Source: Mucilaginibacter phenanthrenivorans (GTDB lineage Bacteria > Bacteroidota > Bacteroidia > Sphingobacteriales > Sphingobacteriaceae). Taken from it: a stretch of 64,000 nt of DNA. Location of the stretch: the NCBI RefSeq assembly GCF_024721155.1, contig NZ_JAHVAP010000011.1:1-64000 (forward strand), written 5' to 3'. The notes beneath the pieces are model-generated. The model was not told the DNA's origin and did no database searches. It saw only the letters and a list, made by a program, of their open reading frames with translations. Positions 37,276 through 45,699 of the stretch are shown piece after piece (position 1 is the first letter of the stretch; each line of letters begins with the position of its first letter). A program made the position numbers and the translations under genes.

Positions 37276-38046
37276 CTACCAAACTGAGTATATAGGCCTT
37301 TTGGGGTTGCGCATTGAAAAGACGATTTGCCTGTAGCTATTTTGGTAATGGTGATCTCCGGGTACTATTCTGACAAAAAAGTTCTTCATAACGATTTTAG
37401 CCAATGGTTTAGGATTTTCCGCTTCTCCGTAAAAACAGTATACCGGAATATTTATTTTTTGCACTTCCTCATTAACTTTGTAGGTCCTGTTATCGTCTCC
37501 GGTACTGAAAAGATCGGAAATGCGAACTTTAAAATCTGTAGATAAAAAAGGAGACAGCATTTGCAGCTTACTGACTTTAGGTTTTATATCATCGGAAAGC
37601 CGGTTATAGATAAATGGGACCACATCGGCACCGAAAGAATAACCACTTAAAACAATTCGTTTTACCTGCCAAACTTTAGTGTATTTACTAATAAGTTTGC
37701 TAAACTCGTTTGCTGTTTGATCCGGATCCTTTTGGTGCCAGAAATAAGTTCTGGCGTTAACTCCTATCACGTGGTAGCCTCTTTTTGCAAATTCAACAGC
37801 CAGTGTGTCATTAAAACCCAGCCATCCACCATCGCCGGAAAGCAGGACAACCATTTTCGAGGTAGGTTTTGGAGGCTGATAAACAATTAAAGGGATTCCA
37901 AATTCCTCTGTCTCTGTGCCGTTATTTGCAACCGTTCTTCTTTTTAGCAGAAGCCCGCAACTGCTGAAAAACACCACGAAGCATAAACAGATACCAATCG
38001 CCTTCCAGTTGTTTTTATAAGTATTATAGCTGACGGCTGAAAGCAT
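37276..38046 (-). CDS. AcvB/VirJ-family alpha/beta hydrolase, lipoprotein paralogue
   Basis: This 256-residue protein has a lipoprotein-type signal (FFSSC near residue 30), so it is probably anchored to a membrane. The VirJ/AcvB hydrolase signatures are LLSGDGGWLGFND and the nucleophile elbow GYSFGADVVPF, with a late GDHHYQNS that supplies the probable catalytic His. In Agrobacterium AcvB hydrolyses lysyl-phosphatidylglycerol in the periplasm. The gene is 6 bp after its soluble-type paralogue and in the same operon as mprF, which strongly supports that substrate. It lacks the extra N-terminal domain of full-length AcvB, so it is VirJ-length. Confidence 0.85.
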   Translation of the reverse strand: MLSAVSYNTYKNNWKAIGICLCFVVFFSSCGLLLKRRTVANNGTETEEFGIPLIVYQPPKPTSKMVVLLSGDGGWLGFNDTLAVEFAKRGYHVIGVNARTYFWHQKDPDQTANEFSKLISKYTKVWQVKRIVLSGYSFGADVVPFIYNRLSDDIKPKVSKLQMLSPFLSTDFKVRISDLFSTGDDNRTYKVNEEVQKINIPVYCFYGEAENPKPLAKIVMKNFFVRIVPGDHHYQNSYRQIVFSMRNPKRPIYSVW

Positions 38047-38052
38047 GTATAA

Positions 38053-38754
38053 TTATAGGGCATTTTTTGCTATTTCTGTATAACTTTTTGCATAATGATG
38101 ATCTCCGGGCAAAATCACCATCCTGAAATTAGCTTTTTTAACTACACTCAAAGGCTTTTCTGTCTCTTCTTCGCCATAATAACAAATTACGGGAATATCA
38201 ATTAATCGGGCCGACGATGCAACATCCATCGTTCTTGCCTTATTACCTGAGCTGAACATATCCGTCATATGGATTTCAAAATCGGTAGAAGAAGAGGGGG
38301 ATATTAGCTGGACTAAGGTTATTTTATTTTTCAGTTCATTGGGAAGATGCATATAAATGAAGGGGGTAACATCGGCTCCAAATGAAAATCCGCAGATGAT
38401 AACCTTTTGCTTATGCCACTCATTTACGTAGGCGTTCAGTAGCCCGGCGATATCATTAGCAGTTTCCTGGGGCGTTTTCTTTTTCCAGAAATATTTAAAA
38501 CTGTTCAGTGCGATAACATTGAACCCCTCGGCCGTATAACTATCAACAACTTTCTTGCTAAAATCATTCCAGCCACCATCTCCCGAAATAAAGAGCACAA
38601 ATTTATCCTGCCTATCTGTCTTAGCTTTAGTAATAATAACAGGCATTCCTGAATAAAAGTTGGTGCCACCTGTGTACTTCCCGGCTGCATAAGTGTTCAC
38701 GGGAGCTATTGTCCAGGCTATTAATAAAAGCGCTATCAATTTAAAACTATTCAT
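38053..38754 (-). CDS. AcvB/VirJ-family alpha/beta hydrolase, soluble periplasmic paralogue
   Basis: About 233 residues are encoded from the ATG at 38754 (MNSFKLIALL). A TTG at 38760 directly after the MprF stop would add two residues and is less likely. A cleavable signal peptide ends near VNTYAAG. Motifs are ISGDGGWNDFS, the nucleophile elbow GFSFGADVTPF, and GDHHYAKS with the probable catalytic His. It shares these with the next gene, so the two are tandem duplicates that differ in export: one soluble, one lipid-anchored. Predicted activity is removal of lysine from lysyl-phosphatidylglycerol made by the upstream MprF. Confidence 0.87.
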   Translation of the reverse strand: MNSFKLIALLLIAWTIAPVNTYAAGKYTGGTNFYSGMPVIITKAKTDRQDKFVLFISGDGGWNDFSKKVVDSYTAEGFNVIALNSFKYFWKKKTPQETANDIAGLLNAYVNEWHKQKVIICGFSFGADVTPFIYMHLPNELKNKITLVQLISPSSSTDFEIHMTDMFSSGNKARTMDVASSARLIDIPVICYYGEEETEKPLSVVKKANFRMVILPGDHHYAKSYTEIAKNAL

Positions 38755-38760
38755 TGGCAA

Positions 38761-41358
38761 TCAGGGTTTCATTACTTTATTGAGCACGTTAGGGAGGCTA
38801 ATTAGATCGTAATGGGTCTCATAAATTAAATATTTATTTTGCCATTGAGGTAAAAACTTTTCTTTGAAATCCCTGAGCCCCCGATAATGCCGAAACTGCT
38901 GAAGTTTTTCATAGGCGAATTTTAACGTTTTTTCAGGAAAATCTCTTGCCTGGTCAATACCTGAAAGCGGTGCCAATCCGAGATTAAGGTACTTATACTT
39001 ATTTAGCCTGCAATAATCTATTAACGCGATGATGAGCGCGTCATTAACACCACCCGGCGCTTCACTGGTTTTCCTAATCAGATCATATGTTGCTTCGTCA
39101 GGCGCAAAATCCGGAATCATATTCAAAAAACCAAAAACCTGCTCATCGTCATTCTCCACAGTAATAATGGACTGGTTTTTTAACTTCTTTCGATCAAACA
39201 TTCCCTGGGTAAAAACTATCTCCTCACGGTTCGTGCTTTTTAACCAATCATTTGAAACGTACTCTAGTTTTTGGAGTAAGCCATCCTTAATTGGTGCGTG
39301 GTAAATTCTGGTCTTGAATCCATTCTTTTGAAGGCTATTCAAACCATTTCGCATTGATTTTTTACTTTTCCCTTCCAAAGTAAATTTGTCAAGGTCAACA
39401 ATTGCTTCCTGCCCAATAATAAGAGATTTTTTTCCAAGCGTATGAAAAAGCTGCAGGCTTCCCTCGTCAACACGGTAATAGGCTGAGCGTAAACCAGACT
39501 CTATACAAAACTCCTCAAACTCTTCAAGCAATACCAGTTCATCCTGCGTGTCTTTGCAAACGGGCTGTTCTAAAACCACAGCGAACCTCCCGGCTGTCCT
39601 ATACGATACTAATCCCTCCCGCCGGGTAGCAAAATAGAGCAATTTATCTTCATAAGTCTTGAAATAATCTACAGGTGACGACCCCAGCCTATTTATAAGC
39701 TCGTTAGCCCGTGTAAAGTCATCGTCATTATGTTCAATGGTCACAAAATATGGTTTCAACAGTGCGTAAAAGATCAGCCCAACCGATAATGTACCACTCA
39801 TGCGGATAGTGTTTAAAAAAACAGCTGCAAATGCTGTACGGGGTGTAAGGTCTTTAACATCAAGCAGGATGAAGTTGAAAAATGTGTGTTTTATAGATTC
39901 TATAAGATGAAAGTCAATACCAAAATGCCGCTTGTCTAAAAAATAAAATCCTGTAACACCGTAAACAATAATTCCGCAGAATATCCATATAGCGGTTTCT
40001 ATTCCTATCACCTGTAAGCGCAAGTTATGCTTTACATAATATTGTTTCTTTGTGAAAAACAGTACCAGTAACACAATAAGCGCCAGTATCCCTTCTTCAT
40101 AGTCGATTGCTTTGGTCAAATTGCCGACTAACGATATAACACATAATAAAATCGCAAATTTCCAGGCATTCTTCAATCCTTTAAAAAGAAAAGCTGAAGT
40201 GATAATAAGCAGCAGCCCTGTGATAAATACGAGATAATTAGAAGCAGATATTGTACCGGCAGGCAAAAATGACTTCAATAACCTGACACGGTACGCCAGT
40301 GCAGGGGTTAGTACGGAAATAATATTGATAAACCCCAATCCCAGCGCCAAAAATGCAGGAATTACACGAAGTACCATATTACCTTTTTTAAGCATGAAAC
40401 TTACGATACCGGCAACAACCGGAAGCCAAAATTCAAATAAGCGATAAATAAGCGTTATAGCCAAAGCCTCGGAGGTGGTATACCCGTAATGTTTTAAAAT
40501 GACCGTAAGCGAAAACTCGATGGCTCCGATCCCCCTTAAAAATGGAGATATAACCAGGATCAGGGTAGCGATAACATAACCGATCAATGCTATTTTCCAG
40601 CTCGCATCCGCGCCCATAACGAGCATGGCAAGGTAAAGGTGGGCAACACCAACCAGATCTATTAAAATGGAGTAAACATTTACCAGGCTAAACCAAATCT
40701 TAAAATCCGGGTGATCTTTAAATTCAGTATTTACTTTAGGAATAAACCTGTTGATCAGCCGATAAACCCATCCTTTTCTAAAAAAAGAACCCAGAACGTA
40801 AATTATCAGGATGAGAAAAAAAATCACGATGCCAACCGCCTGGTTGGAATTTTTCCAGCTATCTCCACTTAGTGTTAAATAGCCCAACACCGGAACTGAA
40901 ATAATCAATATGGATACAATACCGGTAAATCCGTATAGGGTGCTGGCAAAATGGATCCGGGTACGGTTTTCTTCGCTGGTTTCTTTTTGGATATCTTTTG
41001 TGAAAAATGCTAAAGATGTAATGCTGCCACCGGGCAGGAAAATACTGATAAGATTCCTCTTCAAAAAGAGAACAGTTGATTTCCAAAGGCTTAATCTCAG
41101 CTGAAGCGCCCGAAAACTGGCCTGGTACATTAGTGCTTGTAAAACAATATAAATTATTGAAAATCCAATTCCAAGCATAAGCCAGATTGGATTACCCTGG
41201 CGTATATAATAGCTTACATTTTTAAGTTCGTTCCCCTGGCTTCTGATAAAATAAATTGCGAGGACTAATAAGAGCAAACCGGTAATTTCACTTAGGTATA
41301 ACCGGGGTTTTATAAACAGCTTTTTTAACATCAGATAAATACATGGTTCGCCCAACAT
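38761..41358 (-). CDS. mprF: MprF-type lysyl-phosphatidylglycerol synthase/flippase
   Basis: This 865-residue membrane protein has an N-terminal flippase part with about 13 hydrophobic spans (about 20-520), including the conserved FLPGGSITSLAFF region. A cytoplasmic C-terminal DUF2156 aminoacyltransferase domain follows (about 545-850), with FAVVLEQPVCKD, YLNLGLAPLSGID and FKEKFLPQWQ. MprF transfers lysine from lysyl-tRNA to phosphatidylglycerol and moves the product to the outer leaflet, lowering surface negative charge and protecting against cationic peptides. A start at M10 (41331, MLKKLFIKP) is also plausible. It leads a three-gene operon with two predicted lipid hydrolases. The promoter match at 41380-41411 is the best in the window. 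Confidence 0.93.
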   Translation of the reverse strand: MLGEPCIYLMLKKLFIKPRLYLSEITGLLLLVLAIYFIRSQGNELKNVSYYIRQGNPIWLMLGIGFSIIYIVLQALMYQASFRALQLRLSLWKSTVLFLKRNLISIFLPGGSITSLAFFTKDIQKETSEENRTRIHFASTLYGFTGIVSILIISVPVLGYLTLSGDSWKNSNQAVGIVIFFLILIIYVLGSFFRKGWVYRLINRFIPKVNTEFKDHPDFKIWFSLVNVYSILIDLVGVAHLYLAMLVMGADASWKIALIGYVIATLILVISPFLRGIGAIEFSLTVILKHYGYTTSEALAITLIYRLFEFWLPVVAGIVSFMLKKGNMVLRVIPAFLALGLGFINIISVLTPALAYRVRLLKSFLPAGTISASNYLVFITGLLLIITSAFLFKGLKNAWKFAILLCVISLVGNLTKAIDYEEGILALIVLLVLFFTKKQYYVKHNLRLQVIGIETAIWIFCGIIVYGVTGFYFLDKRHFGIDFHLIESIKHTFFNFILLDVKDLTPRTAFAAVFLNTIRMSGTLSVGLIFYALLKPYFVTIEHNDDDFTRANELINRLGSSPVDYFKTYEDKLLYFATRREGLVSYRTAGRFAVVLEQPVCKDTQDELVLLEEFEEFCIESGLRSAYYRVDEGSLQLFHTLGKKSLIIGQEAIVDLDKFTLEGKSKKSMRNGLNSLQKNGFKTRIYHAPIKDGLLQKLEYVSNDWLKSTNREEIVFTQGMFDRKKLKNQSIITVENDDEQVFGFLNMIPDFAPDEATYDLIRKTSEAPGGVNDALIIALIDYCRLNKYKYLNLGLAPLSGIDQARDFPEKTLKFAYEKLQQFRHYRGLRDFKEKFLPQWQNKYLIYETHYDLISLPNVLNKVMKP

Positions 41359-41676
41359 TTCGTTGGATTTTTAATGGTTCAAAGTTAAATCTATTTCCAT
41401 TCTTCTTCAAACCAGTAGGCTTCCTGATGGTCTTATTACTGTCATACAAATAGGTTAAAGCAATAAAAAATGATGTATTGATTATTAGAATAATAGCTGT
41501 TAAAATTACAATTATGCTGTAAAGGGCATTTCGATTTATGATTGGGTAGTGGGCGCTGGTTCGAATTTAATAACACGGCAAAATGAAGCCTACAGATATA
41601 TTTAATTTTCCGGGGAAATTACCGTGCGGCAATAACGGCTGCTTTTTTATAATTTCGTGTAACTAACTACAAAAAC
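41359..41676. other. Divergent promoter region between mprF and the DUF3455 gene
   Basis: There is no gene. It contains the mprF promoter (41380-41411). A short GCGGC/GCTGC hairpin followed by six T lies near 41625-41650, just before the DUF3455 start, and may limit read-through into it. Confidence 0.6.
41380..41411 (-). promoter_or_regulatory. Bacteroidota-type promoter of the mprF operon
   Basis: On the minus strand TTTG (41411-41408) is followed by 20 bp and TAACTTTG (41387-41380), an exact match to TTTG-N19-21-TAnnTTTG. Transcription would begin near 41375, giving a very short leader before the ATG at 41358, or about 44 bases before the ATG at 41331. Confidence 0.7.
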
Positions 41677-42210
41677 ATGACCCGTACTATTTTGTCTCTA
41701 TTGCTGGTTGTCGGTGGCCTAACGTGCTTTGCACAAACGCAGGAAATTCCGGTGGCTATAAAAGTTCCTGAAAATTGCAGCCTTATCATGCACGCCTATG
41801 CTAAAGGTGTACAAGTTTACATTTGCACACAGGATCCACTGGATACATCCCGTTATGTATGGACCTTTGTAGAACCCCGTGCCAACTTATATGCTGCCGC
41901 TGATAACAGCCGGTTAATTGGAAAACATTATTTAAACCCGACAAAAAAACCTACGTGGGAAAGTACAGATGGCTCAACAATCAGCGGCGCCAAATTGCAG
42001 CAGACCAACTCGCCCGATAGTCTTGCTATCCCGTGGCTATTGCTAAAGGGAATAACCCCGGGCGGAACAGGTAAGCTTACTCCTGTTGCTTTTATCCAAA
42101 GGCTCAATACAAAGGGCGGTAAAGCCCCGGCCACAGCCAACAGGCAACAGAAAGGGCAGTTATTGGAACAACCCTACACGGCTGAATACCTTTTTTATAT
42201 TAAGAAATAG
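41677..42210 (+). CDS. DUF3455-family secreted protein
   Basis: This 177-residue protein has a signal peptide (cleavage near CFAQT). The DUF3455 pattern is present: an N-terminal IKVPENCSLIMHAYAKGVQVY, a central WTFVEPRANLY, WESTDGSTISGAK, and a C-terminal AEYLFYIKK strand. Members occur in bacteria and fungi as small secreted proteins without known activity. It is a single gene on the plus strand, closed by a strong terminator (42241-42274) that also serves the convergent gene. Confidence 0.8.
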   Translation: MTRTILSLLLVVGGLTCFAQTQEIPVAIKVPENCSLIMHAYAKGVQVYICTQDPLDTSRYVWTFVEPRANLYAAADNSRLIGKHYLNPTKKPTWESTDGSTISGAKLQQTNSPDSLAIPWLLLKGITPGGTGKLTPVAFIQRLNTKGGKAPATANRQQKGQLLEQPYTAEYLFYIKK

Positions 42211-42240
42211 GTAATTTTCACAGCGGGGATCACCATTTAA

Positions 42241-42274
42241 AAAGCCATCAGGTTAATTCCTGACGGCTTTTTTT
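42241..42274. terminator. Bidirectional intrinsic terminator
   Basis: The stem AAAGCCATCAGG / CCTGACGGCTTT, loop TTAATT and a T-run on the plus strand are clear; the complementary A-run gives a T-run on the other strand. It lies between the convergent DUF3455 gene and the gene at 42310-42999. Confidence 0.88.
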
Positions 42275-42309
42275 ATTGAATGTTCTAGCTATAGTCGTTA
42301 TCTACCACG

Positions 42310-42999
42310 TTATTTAATCGAATCTAATATCATCGTCCCCATCAGCTTGCCGCCTTTATTGTAGGTTTCAGATTTTACATCACGGCCTAATTTAGGTGAA
42401 TACCACTCTGTAATTTTCATATGGAAGGGGATACCGATGCCTGCCATTTTTATTTTTGTTGTGGCACTATAGGTGATCTTAAAGCAATCAAAGCTACCAG
42501 CATTTGTAGTTATTGTTTCGGCTTGTTCAACCTTCCGGTTCACCAAATCCATTTGCATTTCCGCTGTTGGGCCGCCGCCATCCATGTGGATAGTAACCGT
42601 TCCGTCGTCAAGGGACTGGCCCGGCTGCATTGCCATTGGAAAAGTGATATATTTTGCCTCGCCGCTGATTTTCATATCCATGTTCTGTTTCATCGACGCT
42701 GCAGGAACAAAAGATTTCATATCTATTTTGATGGCGTTGCCATCGCAGATCATTTCTGAATCGCCGGTACCCATGGTTTTACCATTTTTGTCAATTATTT
42801 CAGCGTGCACAGAAATAGTGGATGCATCCTTTTTTGTGGTTGTATAAACGGCTGTCATTTGCTGATTGCCCTTGGCGTCCTGGTTAATGTAGGTAAGCTT
42901 TCTGCCGTTTGCACCGTTCACAAACTTGCTGCAATCCTGCGCTGATGCCTTAACAAAAATCGCAGCAATTAAAGTCAGCAGGGTGATTAATTTTTTCAT
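42310..42999 (-). CDS. Secreted protein, DUF3108/TapB-like
   Basis: This 229-residue protein has a signal peptide (cleavage near SAQDC). The body looks like a single beta-barrel/jelly roll of the DUF3108-like type found in many Bacteroidota exports. Recognisable parts are TAVYTTTKKD, GDSEMICDGNAIKIDM, a DCFKITYSATTKIKM strand and a closing EWYSPKLGRDVKSETYNKGG. That closing pattern, an intermediate strand with a 'path of conversion' to YSP..G.VK.E.Y, is typical of the group. Function unknown. It is transcribed alone and convergent with the DUF3455 gene. Confidence 0.6.
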   Translation of the reverse strand: MKKLITLLTLIAAIFVKASAQDCSKFVNGANGRKLTYINQDAKGNQQMTAVYTTTKKDASTISVHAEIIDKNGKTMGTGDSEMICDGNAIKIDMKSFVPAASMKQNMDMKISGEAKYITFPMAMQPGQSLDDGTVTIHMDGGGPTAEMQMDLVNRKVEQAETITTNAGSFDCFKITYSATTKIKMAGIGIPFHMKITEWYSPKLGRDVKSETYNKGGKLMGTMILDSIK

Positions 43000-43196
43000 A
43001 ATGGTTAGATGAATGATTTACTGTCACAAAGATCAACCTCCTGGCTGCGAAATACAATCGTAGAATTACTGTAAATCAATACGGACATTACGCTATTTGG
43101 CGGAACAGCTGCAGTGGTAAGTTACTTAGCACTAAAGGCTAACGATTATTGGGAAGCTTATAAGTGTTCGCTGTTATGTTGGATCTATTAACAAAG

Positions 43197-43224
43197 GGTT
43201 CGATATAGGTATAGTAAAGACCAC
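43197..43224 (+). repeat. Dispersed 27-28 bp motif, copy 2
   Basis: The sequence GGTTCGATATAGGTATAGTA continues to ACCAC. It matches 553-579 with few differences and likewise precedes a plus-strand terminator, here within 7 bp. Confidence 0.45.
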
Positions 43225-43230
43225 AAAAGA

Positions 43231-43262
43231 AAGCCCTCAGATTAATTTCTGAGGACTTTTTT
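43231..43262. terminator. Intrinsic terminator
   Basis: The hairpin is AAGCCCTCAG / CTGAGGACTT with the loop ATTAATTT and a six-T run on the plus strand. It lies downstream of the minus-strand serine hydrolase gene, so it may act in both directions. The core CAGATTAATTT is repeated at 45030. Confidence 0.75.
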
Positions 43263-43392
43263 GTTGAATGTGAACTCAAAAGCGTTCCCGGTCAAACGAA
43301 AGATGCTAGACAGTGCGAGGACTGTGGTAAACTTACTTGCCTTTATACACAGGCTCGTAATTCACGGCATACCTTAAGGCACCGGAGCCGGG

Positions 43393-44877
43393 TCATTTAC
43401 CGGAGAGTTCGGCAATGCGCTTTGCCGCGTTTTTATTTTCAGGGTTTAAAGCCAGCGATTGCCGGTAACTTAACAATGCCTCTTTTTTGTCGCCGGTCAG
43501 TTCCTGAATTTCACCTAAGCTATCGTAGGCGTTTGCACTTTTAGGAAATAGCGTTGTATTCAATTTAAAAATAGAAAGAGCTTCAGCAGCCTTCTTCTGG
43601 CTGAGTAACTGGTAGCCCCAGGCATTCAGATCCTGCTCATTTAAGACGAATGACGGATCGGCCCGTTTCAATCCCACAGCAACCTTATCTGCGTTGGCAA
43701 AACCTTGCTTTAAAAGCCCGGTTCTTAGCTTTTTAACATTTTCGGATAACCCAAAGCCATTGACTTCATGCATATCTGGTATATAATAGCCGGCTATTTC
43801 GTCAATAAAACGATCCGGATTTCCTCCCATTAAATTGGTTAGCACCACAATTGACAGGTCATCCTTTAAATAGACGAATAACGCCGAACGGCCGCCACCC
43901 ACCGGGCCGACTGCCGGATGTTCCTTCCGGGTTACCGTTGGCCATCCAAGGGCATAGCCGTTTGTAAGTTTATTAAAACCTCCAATCGTACCATTGTTTA
44001 ATATCGCCGGCGTCCACATAAGGTCTATACTTTTTTGCTGTTTCAAAAGTCGCCCGGTTTTTAAAGCGATGATCCAGTTAGCCATATCCGTGGCTGTAGA
44101 TTGGATCCCGGCAGCAGTTCTGAAAAATACCGGGAACTGCATATAGCCTATACCCGGTACATTGTTCCTTACGAAGCCGTTGCCCACCTGCCTGGTCATG
44201 GTATAAGCGCCTGCATAGTTCGAGATAACATCATACGAGTCGCCAAAGCGGGTCAGGTGCATACCGGCTACTTTGAATTGCCTTTCTTCAATGAATTTTG
44301 TGAAGTGCATGCCACTTAGTTTGGTAATGATCTGGCCGAGCAGCACATACCCGGTTTGGTTATATTGAAATTTTTCGCCTGTTTTAAATTCCATAGGCAG
44401 CGCTTTTACTTTTTGCATCGCTTCGCCTTCGTCGTTATGGCCCAACACCTGTTCTTCCGCGTCAAGCATGTCAGGAAGCCCCGAAATGTGGGTTAACACC
44501 TGTTGAAGTGTAATGCCTTGCCATTTTTCGGGCAAGCTATCCAGGTACCGGGACAATGGCGCGGTGATTTCCAGTTTTCCCTCTTCCGCCAGCTGCATTA
44601 CCGCAACGCCTGTAAAGGCTTTGGTTATCGAATTGACCGAAAAAATGGTTTGATCGGTGGCTTGTATGTTATTTTCAAGGTTGGCAACACCATACGTTTT
44701 GTTTTTGACGATTTTCCCACCGCGTACTATCGCCACCTGCAAGGCAGGAATATGCAAACGCTGCATTTTACTTTGCAAAAACAGGTCGATACTATCTGGC
44801 GCGGAAACTTCCTGTGCTGATGCGGAAAAGGTGAAGAATAAGGAACAGAGAACAAAAAGAGTAGTTTTAAAATTCAT
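43393..44877 (-). CDS. Serine beta-lactamase-related hydrolase with C-terminal tetratricopeptide repeats
   Basis: This 494-residue secreted protein has a signal peptide ending near SASAQ. The class C beta-lactamase/penicillin-binding fold is shown by S83-x-x-K86 (SITK), a Tyr motif near residue 172 (YNQ, where the family usually has YxN), and a late GGG loop (HPAVGPVGGGRS). Two tetratricopeptide repeats follow near the end (about 420-490). Such enzymes are often peptidases or esterases acting outside the cytoplasm, and real beta-lactamase activity is not implied. The altered YxN motif is worth noting. The frame stays open for 19 more codons after the TGA. Confidence 0.85.
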   Translation of the reverse strand: MNFKTTLFVLCSLFFTFSASAQEVSAPDSIDLFLQSKMQRLHIPALQVAIVRGGKIVKNKTYGVANLENNIQATDQTIFSVNSITKAFTGVAVMQLAEEGKLEITAPLSRYLDSLPEKWQGITLQQVLTHISGLPDMLDAEEQVLGHNDEGEAMQKVKALPMEFKTGEKFQYNQTGYVLLGQIITKLSGMHFTKFIEERQFKVAGMHLTRFGDSYDVISNYAGAYTMTRQVGNGFVRNNVPGIGYMQFPVFFRTAAGIQSTATDMANWIIALKTGRLLKQQKSIDLMWTPAILNNGTIGGFNKLTNGYALGWPTVTRKEHPAVGPVGGGRSALFVYLKDDLSIVVLTNLMGGNPDRFIDEIAGYYIPDMHEVNGFGLSENVKKLRTGLLKQGFANADKVAVGLKRADPSFVLNEQDLNAWGYQLLSQKKAAEALSIFKLNTTLFPKSANAYDSLGEIQELTGDKKEALLSYRQSLALNPENKNAAKRIAELSGK

Positions 44878-45024
44878 GTGATATATCGATGGGCTAATAT
44901 GGATTTAGAGCTAAATGTAAGGCTTTTGTTACCATGGAGCCTTTACAAAGACCCATCGTTTATGCAGAAAACCTGTAGATGGCTGATGCAAAGCGGAATA
45001 ATTTTAAGTCATCCGTCCCCTCTG

Positions 45025-45052
45025 GCTTTCAGATTAATTTGTGAGGGCTTTT
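45025..45052 (+). terminator. Terminator-like hairpin without an obvious gene
   Basis: The stem GCTTTCA / TGAGGGC, with wobble pairs, surrounds GATTAATTTG and is followed by a T-rich stretch. Its core CAGATTAATTT is identical to that at 43240, and it has no annotated plus-strand gene upstream. It may be a worn or orphan copy of the terminator family. Confidence 0.45.
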
Positions 45053-45107
45053 GTCTTTAGCGTGGACACTCAATAGTTCGCGGAGGACGCTTGATTGGGC
45101 GGGGCTA

Positions 45108-45605
45108 TTAAATTTTAAAGGTTGCAATAGTGCTATCTATAAGATGTACTATTTCAAGAAAATTATAGGATAATTTAATGATTTCATCTTGAACTTGTTC
45201 CGTTTCAGACTGCACCCATCCCTGCATCAGTGTTAGTGGGCCAAAATTCAAACTCACATTTTGCCATTCATGCTCATATTTCTTAAACCCCGATCTAAAA
45301 ATAGCTGCAAATTTTCTACTTTCTATCTCATAACCACTCAGCTTTCTTAATTTAAAAGCATGTATATTGTAAAATAACTTTTGTTTCTGCGTCTCTGAAT
45401 AGTTTATCCAAACAGAAAAGAAAATCCTTGTTTCAGCGGTTAATGGATCTTGAACAGGGCTTGCCCATGATTGTTTATATACCTTTAAAACAACAGATTC
45501 ATGGTAAACAACTACTGCAATCTTCAACTCTCTTCGGGCAAAAAGTTGTTTGTCCAATTGTTCGGCTGCGCTTTGGAAAATTTGCAGGTAATAAGAGGTA
45601 TCCAT
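45108..45605 (-). CDS. Hypothetical protein, 165 residues
   Basis: This protein has no signal peptide or membrane span. It is mixed in composition and rich in aromatic and basic residues (SYYLQIFQSAAEQLDK, KLFYNIHAFKLRKLSG, KKYEHEWQNVSLNFGP). The sequence looks coding: codon use resembles its neighbours and an ATG start is present. It has no recognised family. It is transcribed alone, with a hairpin about 60 bp beyond its stop. Confidence 0.55.
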   Translation of the reverse strand: MDTSYYLQIFQSAAEQLDKQLFARRELKIAVVVYHESVVLKVYKQSWASPVQDPLTAETRIFFSVWINYSETQKQKLFYNIHAFKLRKLSGYEIESRKFAAIFRSGFKKYEHEWQNVSLNFGPLTLMQGWVQSETEQVQDEIIKLSYNFLEIVHLIDSTIATFKI

Positions 45606-45699
45606 TTATTAAAATTAACGTAAGGTATTCTTTTTTCCTTTAACTGAATGCAGCAGGGGAAACTTATTTTTAAAAGAATTTGATTTACCCTACTAATCT

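Larger units (their letters stand above)
43000..43392. other. Intergenic region with dispersed motif and terminator
   Basis: There is no independent gene. It holds the second copy of the GGTTCGATATA motif (43197-43224), a terminator hairpin (43231-43262) and, on the minus strand, a 19-codon in-frame continuation of the serine hydrolase gene after its TGA (43336-43392). Confidence 0.55.

Noticed and set aside
44878..45060. 60-codon plus-strand frame before an orphan terminator
   Set aside because: The peptide has no family character, and its end overlaps the terminator hairpin. A non-coding explanation is simpler.
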